A stretch of DNA of 64,000 bases from Dasypus novemcinctus (lineage: Eukaryota; Chordata; Mammalia; Cingulata; Dasypodidae): assembly GCF_030445035.2 (NCBI RefSeq), contig NC_080690.1, positions 31,150,796 through 31,214,795 on the forward strand, read 5' to 3'. How positions within the stretch are numbered: the stretch's first letter is position 1; every line of letters begins with the position of its first letter. The position numbers and the translations under genes were made by a program. Under the pieces are notes generated by a model. It was not told the DNA's origin. It ran no database searches and worked only from the letters and a program-made list of their open reading frames with translations. Below are positions 44,890 through 58,159 of the stretch, piece by piece.

Positions 44890-45238
44890 CAGTTGTTCTC
44901 AAACTAAACTTTTTTGTTTCAAAATTTATTTGGCATTCTTTAAAATTTGAGGACATCAAAGATCTTTTGCTTATATGGATTCTATCCATTAATGTTTTTG
45001 ACTATTTTTTATTAGAAATATAAACAAAGAGAGAAAATGCAAGAATATACAAGCATATATAGCATCAGCTGACAGAGTGATGCAGTCTCTGGAAAACAAT
45101 CTATATCAGCGAGTGAATGAGAATGTAAAAGACAAATAATGTTTTCATGTCATTGTGAAAGTAGTTTTGACATCATGAACCCCTGAAAGTTTATTGAGGA
45201 ACCTCAGATATCCCTGGAATGTACTTTGAGAAATTCTG
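44890..45238. mobile_element. hAT-type MITE
   Basis: 349 bp bounded by imperfect terminal inverted repeats, CAGTTGTTCTCAAAC at the left and GTACTTTGAGAAATTCTG at the right. The 8-bp flanks AATTAAAT (44882-44889) and CATTAAAT (45239-45246) match at 7 of 8 bases. An 8-bp duplication and CAG-type ends indicate a non-autonomous hAT element. The strand is not assigned. Confidence 0.7.
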
Positions 45239-45289
45239 CATTAAATGATTGTTTCTAACATTGGTTAAGATTGGAGCAGTGTGAAGCAA

Positions 45290-45410
45290 TAATATGGTGA
45301 TTAATCACAAGGTCTTCAGAGTAAATCTGTCTTGAATTCATGCCCCCACCCTACCACTTACTATCTGTGTGACTTTGATTGACAGATATTAATGTGTTAA
45401 AATAGTATGT
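45290..45410 (+). mobile_element. MIR SINE fragment
   Basis: Contains CCACTTACTATCTGTGTGAC followed by TTTGATTGAC, a MIR core. Confidence 0.7.
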
Positions 45411-45591
45411 AGTATGTAGTATTAAATATTATTAAATGACTAGAATGGATATATAGTGCAATTATTATGATAATAAGAAGACATTTAATTAAAATTTTAA
45501 TGTACTTATGTGAGTGTATAATGTAATGTTACCTATCTATGACTATCTCCTTTATTCTACCTTACTCTTTATATAGGGAAATGTGGTGGTT

Positions 45592-46063
45592 TGAAGTATA
45601 TGTGTACTCCAGAGAAACATTGTCATAGATTTAATCCATTTCTGTTGGTGTGAACCCATTGTAAGTAGGACCTTTTGATGATGCAATTTCATTTAAAGTG
45701 TGGCCCATTCCAGTCAGGATGGGTTTTAATACTATTACTGGAGTCCTTTATAAGCAGAGTGCAATTCAGACAGACAGAGAGAGAAAGCCACAGAGAGAGC
45801 AGCCAGAAGCTGAAACTAATGGAACCCTGATGAAAAGAGAGAGGTCAGAAGAGGCTGGCTTGTACCTTGATATGTGACAGAGGAGCCAGGGACCAGGATC
45901 ACCAGCAGCCAGCCTCACAACACCAGTTTTTGGAAAGAAAACATTACCTCGAGGCCTTGATTTGGACTTTTCTTGAGCCTTAAAACAGTATGCTAAAAAA
46001 TTCCCATTGTTTAACCTGACCCTTTTCATAACATTTACTTGAGTGGCTAAGGAAACTAAAACA
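45592..46063 (+). mobile_element. MaLR-like LTR, sense
   Basis: Starts TGTGGTGGTTTGAAGTATAT, continues with a GTGTACTCC word, has the GGACCTTTTGATGATG word and the purine-rich AGACAGAGAGAGAAAGC section of MaLR LTRs, and ends GGAAACTAAAACA. It is a different subfamily from the LTRs at 4834 and 58160. No clear flanking duplication was seen. Confidence 0.7.
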
Positions 46064-46299
46064 AGAGACAACTGAGTTAATTTCAGAATGGATAATAAGA
46101 ACATCATAGTCATTAGTTTTTCCATCTTTTTTCTGATCGGTATTCAAAATTCAGTGTGTGGTGAGTTGCCTAGCTGCCAGTATTAACACCAGAGAGAATC
46201 ACGTGCTATAGGCATTGGAGGAGTAATGAGCAAGATCACACTGGTGTGGGCATTAAGATTCTGTTTTTGTTTTGTTTTGTTTCGTAAGTGGAGTACCAT

Positions 46300-46372
46300 T
46301 TTACTCTGACAAAGAAATTATGGGGACCGCTTATATTTTTTAATGTAACATTTAAAAAAAAAAGAATTGAAT
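46300..46372 (+). mobile_element. L1 3'-end fragment
   Basis: ATGGGGACC, then TTTTTTAATGTAACATTT and an A-run match the end of the long L1 3' UTR at 34400-34440. Confidence 0.6.
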
Positions 46373-47321
46373 AAAACCCCTTTCAAAAGATAATGTTAGA
46401 GGCAACTTCCAGAAAGGTGGTATTAGAAACAACATAAACTCTTTCTCCAGTAGAGAAACAACCACAACTGGTGAAAAATTATATTAATTTTTTTAAAACA
46501 ATGGAAAAACTTCGTGAGGGACTACAACTGGTGAAGAAACATTTATTCAAGAAAATCTACAAAATCCAGGTAAGAACAGCAACAGTTTAGCGTTTGAAGC
46601 ACAAGCAGTTCACTCCCTTCCTCTGTCCCAGTGCAGCATGACAGAAGCTCTACTTTGGTGGGCGCAGGCAAGAACACTGAGGCCCTCTTCCTTCAGCCCC
46701 TAGTCAAGGGCTATATCTCCCTCAGAGTGTCAGGCCATCAACATTTCTCATCTACCTGACTCCACACTGTTGAAGTTCTATGCTAGACAAGAGTGGCTGA
46801 GCATCCAGAGCTCTATTCCTTCACCTAGTCGCCATTCATAGGGTGGAAGCAGGAATCAAATATGGTTCAGATTACCCTTGACCTGACTCACATGGAGAGC
46901 AATGTTTCACATCATAGCAGGAAAGTCAAGAAAACAAGAGACTCCATACCAGCTCATTGACCTACTGATGAAGCAGGGGTGTGACACCTAGAGAAATACA
47001 GAACTGTCCTCACCCATAGCTCCTGAGGAGTGTTGCTGGAGTTTTGCTCAAAGGGCAGGGAAGTTCATAACAGAGAGTTCTGAAGCATTACCTAAAGCAA
47101 CTGACTTTATCTGGAAGCTGTGCAAGTTCAAACCCAAGGGCATTCTTAAAATGATGGAGATTTGGGGGACAATCAATTAACAGGAGGCTGGTAGCTCCAG
47201 TAGAGCACCCAAAAAACTTATAAGCCAACTAGTTTACAGAGAGGACTAGAGAAAGAGACATGTAGAGCCCACCTGGGACTGGAATAAACCTCAAAGATTA
47301 ACCTCAAAAATTACTACTGCA

Positions 47322-47716
47322 TAACTGTTTTATAAGTTTATAACTTCTGTCATAAAACATATATTTAAAAAATAATAATAGGGTGGGTTGGGGGAAAAAC
47401 ACACCAAATGTAAGATAAGGACTGTGATTAGTAGTAAGATTTTGACAATATTCTTTCATGATTTGTAACAAATGTCTTACAATAATGCAAGGTGTTGGTG
47501 GAGGGTTGATGTATGGGACCCCTGTATGATGTTATGCATGTTTGCTTTGTAAGTTCACAACTTTTACTATACACTTAATTGTTTATGTATGTTCATATAT
47601 CAGTGATATAAAGATAATAATAATAAGATTGGTTGGGGGAAAATACTTCAGTTAATAGTAATATTTTGATAATGCTCTTTAATCATTAATTTAAAAGGTT
47701 TAACAACAACAACAGA
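47322..47716 (+). mobile_element. L1 3' UTR fragment inserted in L1M
   Basis: The segment is the sense relative of 230-400 (shared words include TTTGTAACAAATG, AATGCAAGGTGTTGGTGGA and TATGATGTTATGCATG). Its flanks AATTACTACTGCA-like (ending 47321) and AATTACCACTGCA-like (ending 47728) indicate a target duplication of about 13 bp with one mismatch. Confidence 0.65.
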
Positions 47717-49727
47717 ATTACCACTGCAAAGAGGTCTGAATATAATTAGATCAGACTGCAAAGCAATTTTCACTCCTGTGAATTATTTAAAACAGAAGAA
47801 CAGTAAACTAACAATAAGTGAAGGTTAACAGCTGACTATGTTACAACATGGAACAGATAGCTTAACAAAGAGGTCAAGGAAATAGACAGTCAAAGAGGGC
47901 TCTACTAAAACTCTTATTTTCTTAGGATAACTGTGCAAGTATCTAAGGCTGGACCTTCTGAGGGGAACATCAGAGCCTGTGGAGGAAAGAGACCTCATTA
48001 AAATAGTACAGCGAACTCACTGAACAAATAAGCAAGAAAAAAAACAAAAAACTAAAGGTGAGTTGATAATCAATATCCCATGGTGCTGCAATACAGTGAC
48101 TAAAATGTCCAGTTTTTAACAAAAATTATTAGATATGCAAAGAAATAGTAAGGTGTGAGCACTACAAACATACAGAGGAGGAAAAAAACAGGTGACAGAA
48201 ACCACCTTTGAGAGAGCCCAGATGTCAGATTTAGTACACAAAAATAAAGATGCTAAAATAGCTATTTTAACTATGCTCAGAGAAATAAAGGAGAAGTCAA
48301 AGGAGGTATGGTGACCATGTTGCATCAAATAGACGATATTAATAAAGATATAGAAATTATAACAAAGGACTAAATATAAATTATGGATTTGAAAGCATGA
48401 TAAGTAAAATGAAAAATTTACTAGTGGGATTCAACAGTAGATTTGAGCTGGCAGAAGAATTGAATCAGGGAACCTGAATATACTTTGAGAGAGACTGTGC
48501 AAACTGAAACACACAAAACAGGAGAGATGAAGAAAATGAACAGAACTTCAGAGCAACATGGGACACCATAAGCTCACCAAAATATGAATAATGAGAGTAC
48601 TAGAATTAGAAGAGAGAAAGGAACATAAAAATCATTCAAAGAAATGATGGCTGAAAACTTCTCAAATTTGATGAAAAACATCAATCCTCACTTCCAAGGT
48701 GATCAATGAACTCCTAGTAAGATAAATGCACAGAGATCAATACCAAGACCCATCATAGTAAAAATGTCAAAAGACAAAGAGAATCTTGAAAGCAGCATGA
48801 GGAAAACAAATTGTCACCCACAAGGGAACTCCAAGAACATTAACAATTGATTTTGTATCAAAAACAATGGAGGCCAGAAGGGAGTAGAATGATACATTCA
48901 AAGTCTGTCAGCTAAGAATCTTTATATCCAAAAAAGTTATCTTCAAATGTGTTGGAAAAATGAAGACATTCACAGATAAATAAAATTGAGTGATTTTGTT
49001 GCTAGCAGATTTACATTATAAAAATACTAGTGGAAATTCCTCAGGCTAAAAGCAAGTAACACCAGAAGTGTTTCAAATATACATGAAATAATAAAGAGCA
49101 ATAGTAAATATTATCATGTAATTATAAATGAGAGTATAAATGCATGTTACTTCTCCCTTCTTCCTTAACTTTTAAAAGGCAATTACATTAAATAATACAT
49201 ATATAACTGTATATGTATGTATATATGTATTGTTTATATATTACAAAAGAGGAGGAAAGCTGTATTAGACACCAAATACTAACTCAGATCCAAAGGAATA
49301 AATCAAGAAACTAGAAATGGTAAATAAGAAGGTTAATGTAACTAAGTTTATAAATATATATTTTCTCTCCTTTCTGCTTTCAGTTTTTAAAAGACATAAA
49401 ATCATATAAAATAACTATAACAATATATTGTTGGGCTTGTAACATAAATAGATTTAACACACTTAACAAGAGTAGCCCAAAAGTGGATAAGAAGGAATAG
49501 AACTAAACAGTTATATTATTTCTATATCTCATTGGGTTGAAGTTAATATAAATCTGAAGAAGATTCTGATAAATTAAGATGCATAATCATAAGTCCAAGA
49601 GTAACTACTAAGAAAATAACCAAAAAAATGTTTAAGTTATTGAAGGAATTAAAATTTCACACTAGAAAATATCTATTTAATACAAAAGAATTCAGTAAAA
49701 GAAAGGGAAACAAAAAAGCTGTGACAC

Positions 49728-50159
49728 TGGGAAGCAGACTTGGCCCAGTGATTAGGGTGCCCGTCTACCACATGGGAGGTCCGCTGTTCAAACCCCCGGC
49801 CTCCTTGACCCGTGTGGAGCTGGCCCACATGCAGTGCTGATGTGCACAAGGAGTGCCATGTAATGCAGGGGTGTCCCCTCGTAGGGGAGCCCCAAGTGCA
49901 AGGAGTGTGCCCCGTAAGGAGAGCTGCCCAGTAGGAAAAGAAAGTTCAGCCTGCCCAAGAATGGTGCTGTACACACAGGGAGCTGACACAACAAGATGAC
50001 ACAACAAGATGACACAACAAAAAGAAACACAGATTCCTGTGCTGCTGACAATAACAGAACTGGACAAAGAAGAACATGCAGCAAATAGGCACAGAGAACA
50101 GACAACTGGGGAGGGCAGGAAGGGGAGGGAAATAAATTAAATAAATACATCTTTTAAAA
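49728..50159 (+). mobile_element. DAS SINE, sense
   Basis: Begins TGGGAAGCAGACTTGGCCC, the tRNA-derived head. It includes a GTTCAAACCCCCGGCC B-box-like word, the GC-rich body, a run of ACACAACAAGATG units and an AATAAATACATCTTTTAAA tail. It is flanked by perfect 16-bp duplications AAAAAAGCTGTGACAC at 49712-49727 and 50160-50175. This copy gives the clearest evidence for an armadillo-lineage genome. Confidence 0.95.
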
Positions 50160-50545
50160 AAAAAAGCTGTGACACAGGAAACAATATAAAATGGAAAACG
50201 TAAGTCCAACTGTGTCAGTAATAACACTACATGGAAACAGATTGATTCAAAAGTATCTCAGCAGTCAGGCAAATTTCAAAGACTTTAGCTATTTTCCATG
50301 TATATCATGGAATAATTGCTGACTAAAGAGATCAATGAATATACAGAAAACTAGGAAAATGAAAGCAACTCTACCTGTCTCCTTTTGGAACTCAATGCAT
50401 AGAGAATGTGTTTTCTCAGAGACAAAAATATGTGAATAGATTGGTCAATCCACTCAATAGGAAAATATTGTTAGACTGTTTTAAAAAAATCAACTATAAC
50501 CTTTCTACAGGAGACACATTTTAGATTCAAAATAACACCTAAAAG

Positions 50546-51765
50546 TAAAATGATAGATACAAAGAACTTTTAGAATCAACAATAAAAAGACAAACAAACC
50601 AATGTTAAAAATGAGCAAATGCTTTAATGTTGAAGAAGACTATTTTATCTATTTTTTATTTTGTTGCTCATGCTTTGTGTCACATCTAAGAAATCACTAT
50701 CAAATCCAAGGTTATGAAGTCTCCCCCAGTGTTTTCTTCTAGGAGTTTTATTGTTTTAGCACTTTTGTTTAGGTTCTTGATCCCTTTAAAGTTATTTTTT
50801 TGTATATGGAGAGACATAGGAGTCCAGCTTCATTCTTTTTGTACATGGAGATCCAGTTTTCCCAGTACCATTTGTTGAAAAGACTGTTCTTTCACCAGTT
50901 AATGTAATGAGCCCTAAAGGCACTATCAAGAAAGTGAAAAGATAGCCTACAGAATGGGAGAAAATAACTGTGATCCCTATATATGATGTGTTTTAATAGG
51001 CTGAATATATAAAGTAACTCCTACAACACAAGAACCAAAAGACCCAATTTAAAATGGACAAAGGACTTAAATAGATATTTTTCCAAAGAAGATATACAGA
51101 TGGCCATAAGCACTGAAAAGGTGCTCAACCTCATTAGCCATCAAGAAAATGCAAATTAAAACCACAAATAAGATACAAGTTTATATACCCATAAGGTTAG
51201 CTATTTTAAGTGTGTGCACATGCACAAACACACAGAAAATAACTGACAAAAAAGATGCAAAGAAATTGGAACTCTAGGTGTTTTCTTGGTGAGAATGGTG
51301 CAGCTACTGTGGGAAGCAATATGATAGTTAAATACAGAATTATCATGTGACCCAGCAATTCCACTCCTAGGTATACATTCAAAGAAAGTAAAAATAAATT
51401 GTCATACAGATACCTGTACACCAATGTTTATAGCAGCATTTTTCACAACTGCCAAAAGGTGGAAACAACCCGAGTGTCCAACAACAAATGAATAGATAAG
51501 GAAAGCATGGCACATGAACACAATGGTATATTATATGGGCATAAAAAAGAATGAAGTTCTGAGATATGGAAGAACCTTGAAAACATTATTCTCAGTGAAA
51601 TAAAGAAGCCATAAAAGGACAATTATATGATGTCCCTTATAAGAGATGTCCAGAAAAAGAAAAGCTCTAGAGATAGAAAGTTAAGTAGAGATTACCAGGA
51701 AATAGGGGAATAGGCTGTACATGTTTGGTTGACATAGAGTCTATGTAAATAGATTTTTTTAAAAG
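50546..51765. mobile_element. L1 fragment with 5' inversion, nested in L1M
   Basis: 50640-50890 is ORF2 sequence in antisense (including GTTTTCCCAGTACCATTTG), and 50910-51765 is ORF2 C-terminal sequence in sense (including GAAAGTGAAAAGATAGCC and CCAGCAATTCCACTCCTAGG). The two halves meet at about 50900. Older L1M sequence resumes at about 51765. This head-to-head layout is typical of twin priming. Exact ends are uncertain. Confidence 0.6.
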
Positions 51766-52975
51766 GAAAAGGATGGAAAATATGTATCATGCAAACAGAA
51801 ACAATAAGACAACTAGAATGGCTATATTAACTTCAGACAAAAAAATGTTACTAAAGATAGAGGTACATTTTTAATGAAAATTGGGTCAATCCACCAGGAA
51901 GATATAATAATTATAAACATTCATGCACCTAAGAACAAAGTCCCAAAATACCTGAAGCAGAAATGGACAGAATATAGTTACAAGAGTGAAGAGAATAAGT
52001 AGGAAGATCAACAAAGAAACAGAAGTGTAAACAACACTATAAAACAATGAAACCTAACAGGTATCTATAGAACATTCCACTTAGCTTCAACAGAATATAT
52101 ATTCTTCTCAAGTACACATGTAACCTTCTTCAGACTGGGTTAAGCCTTTTAAAAGCCTCAATAAATGTAAAAGAATTGAAACCCTACAAAGTATGTTCTC
52201 CCACTAAAATGGAATGAAATTTTAAAAAATGAGAAAGTGAAGGGGAAAAAAAGCTACTGTATATACACTATGATGGCTATGATGAAAAAAAAAGATAATA
52301 GTAAGAGTTACCAAAAATGTGGAGAAATGGAAAACTTTGCTGGTAAGTATATAAAATATTGTCATCACTTTGGAAAACAGTTGGACATTTTCTCAAAAGT
52401 TTAAACAAAGAGTTACTGTATACCAGCAATTGCACTCCCAGGTATAACCCCAAAAGAAATGAAAACATGTGTCCATGCAAAAACTTATATATGAAAATTC
52501 ATAGAAACATTATTTATAATAACCAAAAAGTGAAAATAACCCAAATATCCTTGACCTGATAAGTGAATAAATAAAATGTGATATATCCAGATAATGGAAT
52601 ATTGTCTGGCAATAAAAAGCAATGAATACTGATACAAGCTACAACATGGATGAACTTGAAAATATGCTAAGTGAAATAAACTAGCTACAAAAGACCATAT
52701 TTGTATGATCCCACTTACATGAACTGTCTAGAATAAGTGAATCTATTGATACAGAAAGTCACTTAGTGATCATCCAGAGATGAGTTGAGTTGGGTGGGAA
52801 TGGGGTTTCTAAAGATAAAGGGTTTCTTTTAGGGTGATGAAAATGTTCTAAAATTTTATTTTGGTGATTGTTGTACAACTCTGAATATACTAAAAACCAC
52901 TGAATTTTACATTTTAAATGAATGAGCTGTATGATATACAAATTATATCTTAACAAAACATTTAAAAATGATGAA
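51766..52975 (+). mobile_element. L1M fragment, ORF2 end and 3' UTR
   Basis: Sense L1M remnants with the ORF2 wording ATCATGCAAACAGAAACAAT, the C-terminal section at 52280-52700, and the classic 3' UTR wording GTGATGAAAATGTTCTAAAA followed by CACTGAATTTTACA. Confidence 0.8.
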
Positions 52976-53599
52976 TTTTAACTTATTAAAGAAATTGAGC
53001 AAAGGTATAAATGAGACTTTAGGTTTCTGTGGCATAAACTAATGATAAGATGACAAAATATTCATTAGATGCTCAATAAATGTGTGAAATATGAATAGTT
53101 TAATCAGTCAAGAAAATTGTCCAAAAGTCTCTGTTCTGGCTTCTTTCTTTTCTCTTCCTCTATATCAGACGCATAAATGATGAACAGTAGGTTTGATTAA
53201 ATAAATAATAGAGGTGAAATTTTAAAAATCCTCAATTTACTGGAAAGCCAAAGACTCAATAAAATGAAAGGAAAATAAACAAGCCTGTTTGACAAGAATA
53301 ATTTGTATTTATCCATGTCTCCTCTCTGCATCTTCTTGTCACCTTGGTAAATGTTTACCCAAAAAATGTGTCCACTTTTCTAGGTTTTGGTTTGCCTTAT
53401 GCAAGGGCTTTAACATCAGCATTTGAGGCACTGAACAGACAGGAATACATCTAAGTTAACTTGTGTTTCGATTTGCCCAGGACAGATTAAGTTTATGTAT
53501 GTCATCATGGCTGAATTATTATTAGTGCAATCTTTCATTTAATAAACTGTGCTGATTTGGTAGATAAATTATACCATCCTACAAATCCATACCTAATTT
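52976..53599. other. Unique sequence
   Basis: Nothing recognised. Confidence 0.4.
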
Positions 53600-53945
53600 T
53601 CTCCTACTTTCTGACTTCCTGCTCGTTCTTCCTGGTACTGGACTTTGTGGACTTTCTCCATCTGGCAAATCACAACCCATCATCAAAGGCTCTGCTCAGA
53701 TCATCTCCTCTTAGTAGTCTTAGTTAAACTCTGAAAGATCTAATTCCTGCCTTTCCTGCATCCCCACTCCATTTTTATATGACTCCACTATGGCAATTAG
53801 ATCTTTTCCATCATGCTGGAAAGGGCTCTGGATTAGGGTTATACCTAAAAATCATTCTTGTATTTTCTCTACTCCTCACATAGTACATGACACATGAAAC
53901 ACTCAAATACATTTGTTAAATGAATGAATATTTAATCATTTGTGC
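53600..53945 (+). mobile_element. L2-like LINE 3' fragment
   Basis: A pyrimidine-rich body with TCCCCACTCCATTTTTATA leads into a TAGTACATGACACATGAAAC word and TTTGTTAAATGAATGAATA, the usual L2/MIR-type end. Confidence 0.55.
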
Positions 53946-55899
53946 TTTCCATGTCATCTAATTCAGGAGGCATTACAGGAGTGGTGAATATCTAACTATA
54001 TTTCAAAGCTGACAATTTCTGGGTGGTAGTGTTTGATTCCCTCTTAACAAAATAACCACACACACAAAAACACACAAACAAACTCCCCTCCCCATGGCTC
54101 CTCAATAAATAAGTAAATAAGTCAAACTCTTAAAGCTTGTCAAAGTATTACTTCCCACAGGAGAATTTTGCTCTTCACTCTCATTTATCTAGGCATGTGA
54201 AGCTTTTGACCCAATTTAGCATAGATAAATGACCCATGATGTGAAATTTCCCAACAGTTTAATAATGCATTTAACTCAAAGTGACACTTGCTTGCAGCTG
54301 CCTTAAAGCACTTTAGAGGCGATATATGTCTCTTTGAAATGACAGATAGTAAGGAGGTAGGCCTGCATGAGAGATCCTCAACCCATCTCCGTTGGGGAAG
54401 AATGAGGAAATCCTTTTTAGATTGCCTGCAGCAAATTCAGAGCTTACGAGACTTAATTTAACTTAATATATGCATTTTCCAATATAATTTACAGTTATGA
54501 CCATTAGATTAACTGTAGTTTGAAACTTTTTGTACCCTATATAATACTACTTTTTTCTGTAATTCATTTAAAAGGTTTTATTGATTTCCCTTTACGAAGC
54601 ATAAAGAGAAAACTCTTCATTTATTGCTCAAAATGCTTTCTTAATGCACAGAATAATATAGCTGAGGCAAAATTGTTTCGTGTGACTTTACAATATATGC
54701 TATAGAAGAGAAATTTTTACCTTGTTTTAGTTAAACTCAATAATCATAAACTCAGTGAATCCAAACAGAAGATTTACTGATCATGTTTAATATTCTGGTT
54801 AAAAGGATAAGGTGAAGGAAGATGAATTGCTTGTTTTCTGATTTTACTTTCTACTTTTTTGGAAGACATTCCATAAATTTATTGTAATAATGTGTGTTCT
54901 GTTGTAGATATAAAGAAAAAAATTTTTATTGTATCTCTCATAATGTTTTGTAGACATATTTATAACTCTTCTGAGAATACAATAAACAGAAAAAATGTTT
55001 TGAATTGCTCTATATTTGAAAAATTGCTTTATTCGACAATATTATTTGAATGTGGTAACTATTTTGGAAGACATTTCAACACTTTGGCAATCAGAAAAAA
55101 AATGGTGAAAGCATGGTTTTAGTTGTTTCCTGAGTTTAATACACACTAATAATTGTATTAATGGGAGGTATGGGCAGAATTTTCTTGAGAATACAAAATG
55201 GAAATGAAGAATAGATGATAAAGAGCATGCTATGAAGGAAGATGAGTCCTGCCAACTTCCTGAACCAGTCGGTTGATATACCAAGGAACTCAGACTTTAT
55301 TTTATATACTCTCTTCTCTCAACTTTAATCTGAAAATTCCCATAAATAGACATAATTTGCATTTGTGGATGTGCAAAAGTATACCTGTGTCCACACTTAT
55401 TCACATGCATGCAATCAAAAGCAGGTGGCAAGAAGTTAGATCCTTAGAGGTAAAAATTCTGATATCTCTGACTTTCAGATTCAGTCAGGCTCCAGATAGA
55501 AGCCAATCCTAACTGATGATCAGAAGTCCTGAATCAATCCAGCCTCTCTTTCAATGGGCTCAGTGTGAAGTCACCTTCAACCCTGTCCTTAGTTTGACAT
55601 GTGGTATCTCTTCTGTATGCCAACCATGAGGGTCTGACAATTTCCCCCAAGTTTTACCCTTCCCCTACTAACATTTCAGTAGTTTTTCTAAGTTTTTCTA
55701 AGTTGGCCTGTTTTTCAGTTTCTGCATTTATTGATAGTAATTTTGTTCTTTCCTGACTATGAGTCAATATCTTCCATTCATATTCTACTAATATACTACT
55801 TTAATTTATTCAGTGAGCACCTTTATTTTTCTTTATTATCTTTTCAACTTATTTGACTATTTCCTCTAGGGAGGTCAACCAAATGGCTAAAAAATTGTA
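53946..55899. other. Unique AT-rich region
   Basis: No supported gene. A CACACAAA-rich stretch lies near 54056-54085. Confidence 0.4.
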
Positions 55900-56090
55900 C
55901 AGTGTCAGAGAAAAAATGCTGTCCTTGCTTGTGGGTAAAATCCAAGCTCTGTGTGGCCCAAGTAATAAATTCAAACTGTCTAAGCCTGTTTCCTCATTTC
56001 AAATATGTATATGAATATTGATTTCTAACTATTATTGTAAGAATTCCATGATAAAACATATATAAAAACATGTAGATGGTATCTGCCTCA
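55900..56090 (+). mobile_element. Possible MIR fragment
   Basis: AAGCCTGTTTCCTCATTTCAAA and the following TAAGAATTCCATGATAAAAC loosely follow the MIR core. Confidence 0.4.
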
Positions 56091-56534
56091 CAATATGGGC
56101 TTTGTTAAATAACCTTAACTCCAGAACAAGAATTCCTGAATTTAAGTCCCAACTCCTTCAGATACTAAATGAGTGAACTTCAGAAAATAGATATAGATAT
56201 ATAGAAAACAGATATCAAGTGCACAGACTGTAGTGCAAGATTTAAAATTAGATTTAAAATATGGCTCCTCCTTAACTTAGTTATTCAATCTTTCCAGTCT
56301 CAGTTTATTTTACAGATTCCAGGAAGCAAAGTCATTTCATTTTCAACTGGGCTCAAATGGAAGAAGCTTAAAACGATTATTATCTGCACCTATTAGAGAA
56401 GGAAGAGCAGCAGCCCTTTCTTCTATTGACATGCAGACATCATCCAGGCAATCCATGAAAAAGTTCCTCTCATTTCAATCTCCAGTTCATCCACATACAT
56501 TTAATTTCACCCAGAAAGTCACAGCCTGTTTTCA

Positions 56535-56690
56535 CATGTATCGTGGCATTCCGTTTTCAAAATTACCCATTAAAATAGGCATTAGAATTATAATTTTCAG
56601 ATGAAAAAGTTGAGAATCACAGAGATTAAGCCACAGACCCAATATCAGTGACCAGATATAAAACTTTCAACCTCCAGGTAGCCTCCTTTC
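56535..56690 (+). mobile_element. MIR SINE fragment
   Basis: TAATTTTCAGATGAAAAAGT, GAGAATCACAGAGATTAAG and CAGTGACCAGATATAAAAC fit the MIR core in order. Confidence 0.6.
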
Positions 56691-57179
56691 AGGTCTAGGG
56701 TGCTGCCCATGGTACCATTGTGCCATTTCCATGGATTCAACTACACCTATCAGTACCTTTTTGGAAAAAAATAAATCTTCAGAAAAAACAACCTGATGAT
56801 ATGGCTGAGTAAACTAGCTTCCTGTTTTTTATTTTATTTTTTCTGAATCCTCCAAGTGTTTAGCACTCACTTGCTTGTGAAGGGGCTGGCCTTGACTTAA
56901 ATTATATCTGTTGTCAGTATACTCACATCATTTATTCAACTGTAGGCGCAAAATGATTTTAGGACAGTCACATTTTTCAAGCAATTATATTATGCAGTTA
57001 GAAATATGTTCATCCCCATAAACATCTCTCCACCACTTACAGAGAAAGTACAATCTGAGGACCTATCTGAGGTAGGAATATTTATAAATTTCACAAAGAA
57101 AAGAAAAAACAAGAAACATTTCTTATGCTTAAATCTGACTAAACATTTATTTGGGAAGCTGCTACAGAGCAGTGATAAT

Positions 57180-57535
57180 ACCTAGGGATTAAATATGAAC
57201 ACTCTGAATACAAGTCTTGGTTATTCTTCTTGGGTAACTGAACATCCTTGGGTAAGCCACCTCTCTGTAATCTATTTCCTCATCTAGAACAATGGCACAA
57301 CATCATGCAAGAGACTGTCACTACATTGTAAGTATGATTTTTGAAATGGAGCAAGCCTGGGCTTATACCTCACCCTTCAAGTTCTGGTTGTGTTATATGA
57401 CTTGAATTCTCCCTAAAATTCCCTCTCATCTCCAAAATGGAGATAGTTAATTTCACCTCATGAGTAACTTCAAATATTAAATGAGCTTAGCATAATTAAA
57501 ATTCCTCACTTGTAGGGCACTGTCACACATACAAA
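57180..57535 (+). mobile_element. Two MIR fragments in tandem
   Basis: 57185-57310 includes CCTTGGGTAAGCCACCTCTC and ATTTCCTCATCTAGAACAAT. 57335-57535 includes CCTGGGCTTATACCTCACCC, TATATGACTTGAATTCTC and GAGCTTAGCATAATTAAAA. Each follows MIR order. Confidence 0.6.
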
Positions 57536-58159
57536 TTCAGTAAATTATAGTTATTTTGGAATATAGTTATGCGAACATCCTTTGTAAAGTATGTTTTATA
57601 ATGGTTAATTATGTTATCAAATCAATCTATTATAAACTATTGGTAAACAACTTTTTAGGGAATGAAGACAATACTGGCCTAAGAAGACATAACTTGAGGA
57701 AACATAGAATTATTTTCAATTTCTATCCCAATGAACTCAACCTTACAAGACCAGCCTCAATTCAACAAACTAGAAGACCAGCATAATTAACATGATTTAC
57801 ATTATATAAATTAGATTATTCTATATCCTAAATCATATCATCAATACCTCTAAGAGATTAATGGCTATGGTTGCAGTGATGTATTAAGATGCTTTGTTAA
57901 GTAAGATTAGTTCTACTTCTTTAGACCTAGATTTTTGATCTGAAGTTCCATTTATCTGTAACCTGTCTGAGTCAGAGTCAGAACTTGCTATATTTGTTAT
58001 AGGAAAACAAATAGTCCAGCTGGAGAAATTGAACCACGCACCAGGTACATTTGCTTCTCTGAAATATTACTGAAGTTTGTGCAGATATGCAAATTTGTTT
58101 CTAAAATCTGAACAGTTTTACTCTAAAAAATTATGTATCTAATTATTCAGCAACGTTAG
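57536..58159. other. Unique AT-rich spacer
   Basis: Nothing recognised. Confidence 0.4.

Larger units (their letters stand above)
46376..50545 (+). mobile_element. Old L1M/HAL1-like element, sense, interrupted
   Basis: 46390-48000 resembles an old L1M/HAL1 5' UTR (GCAACTTCCAGAAAGGTGG start). 48200-49000 resembles ORF1, with degenerate codons at 48640-48960 (wording such as ATGGCTGAAAACTTCTC and TTGAAAGCAGCATGAGG). 49000-50545 continues through an intergenic part to the beginning of an ORF2-like region. A shorter L1 fragment (47322-47716) and a DAS SINE (49728-50159) are nested in it. Confidence 0.7.

Noticed and set aside
49728..49800. tRNA gene
   Set aside because: The tRNA-like head is the promoter part of a DAS SINE and has no intact cloverleaf or normal tRNA end.
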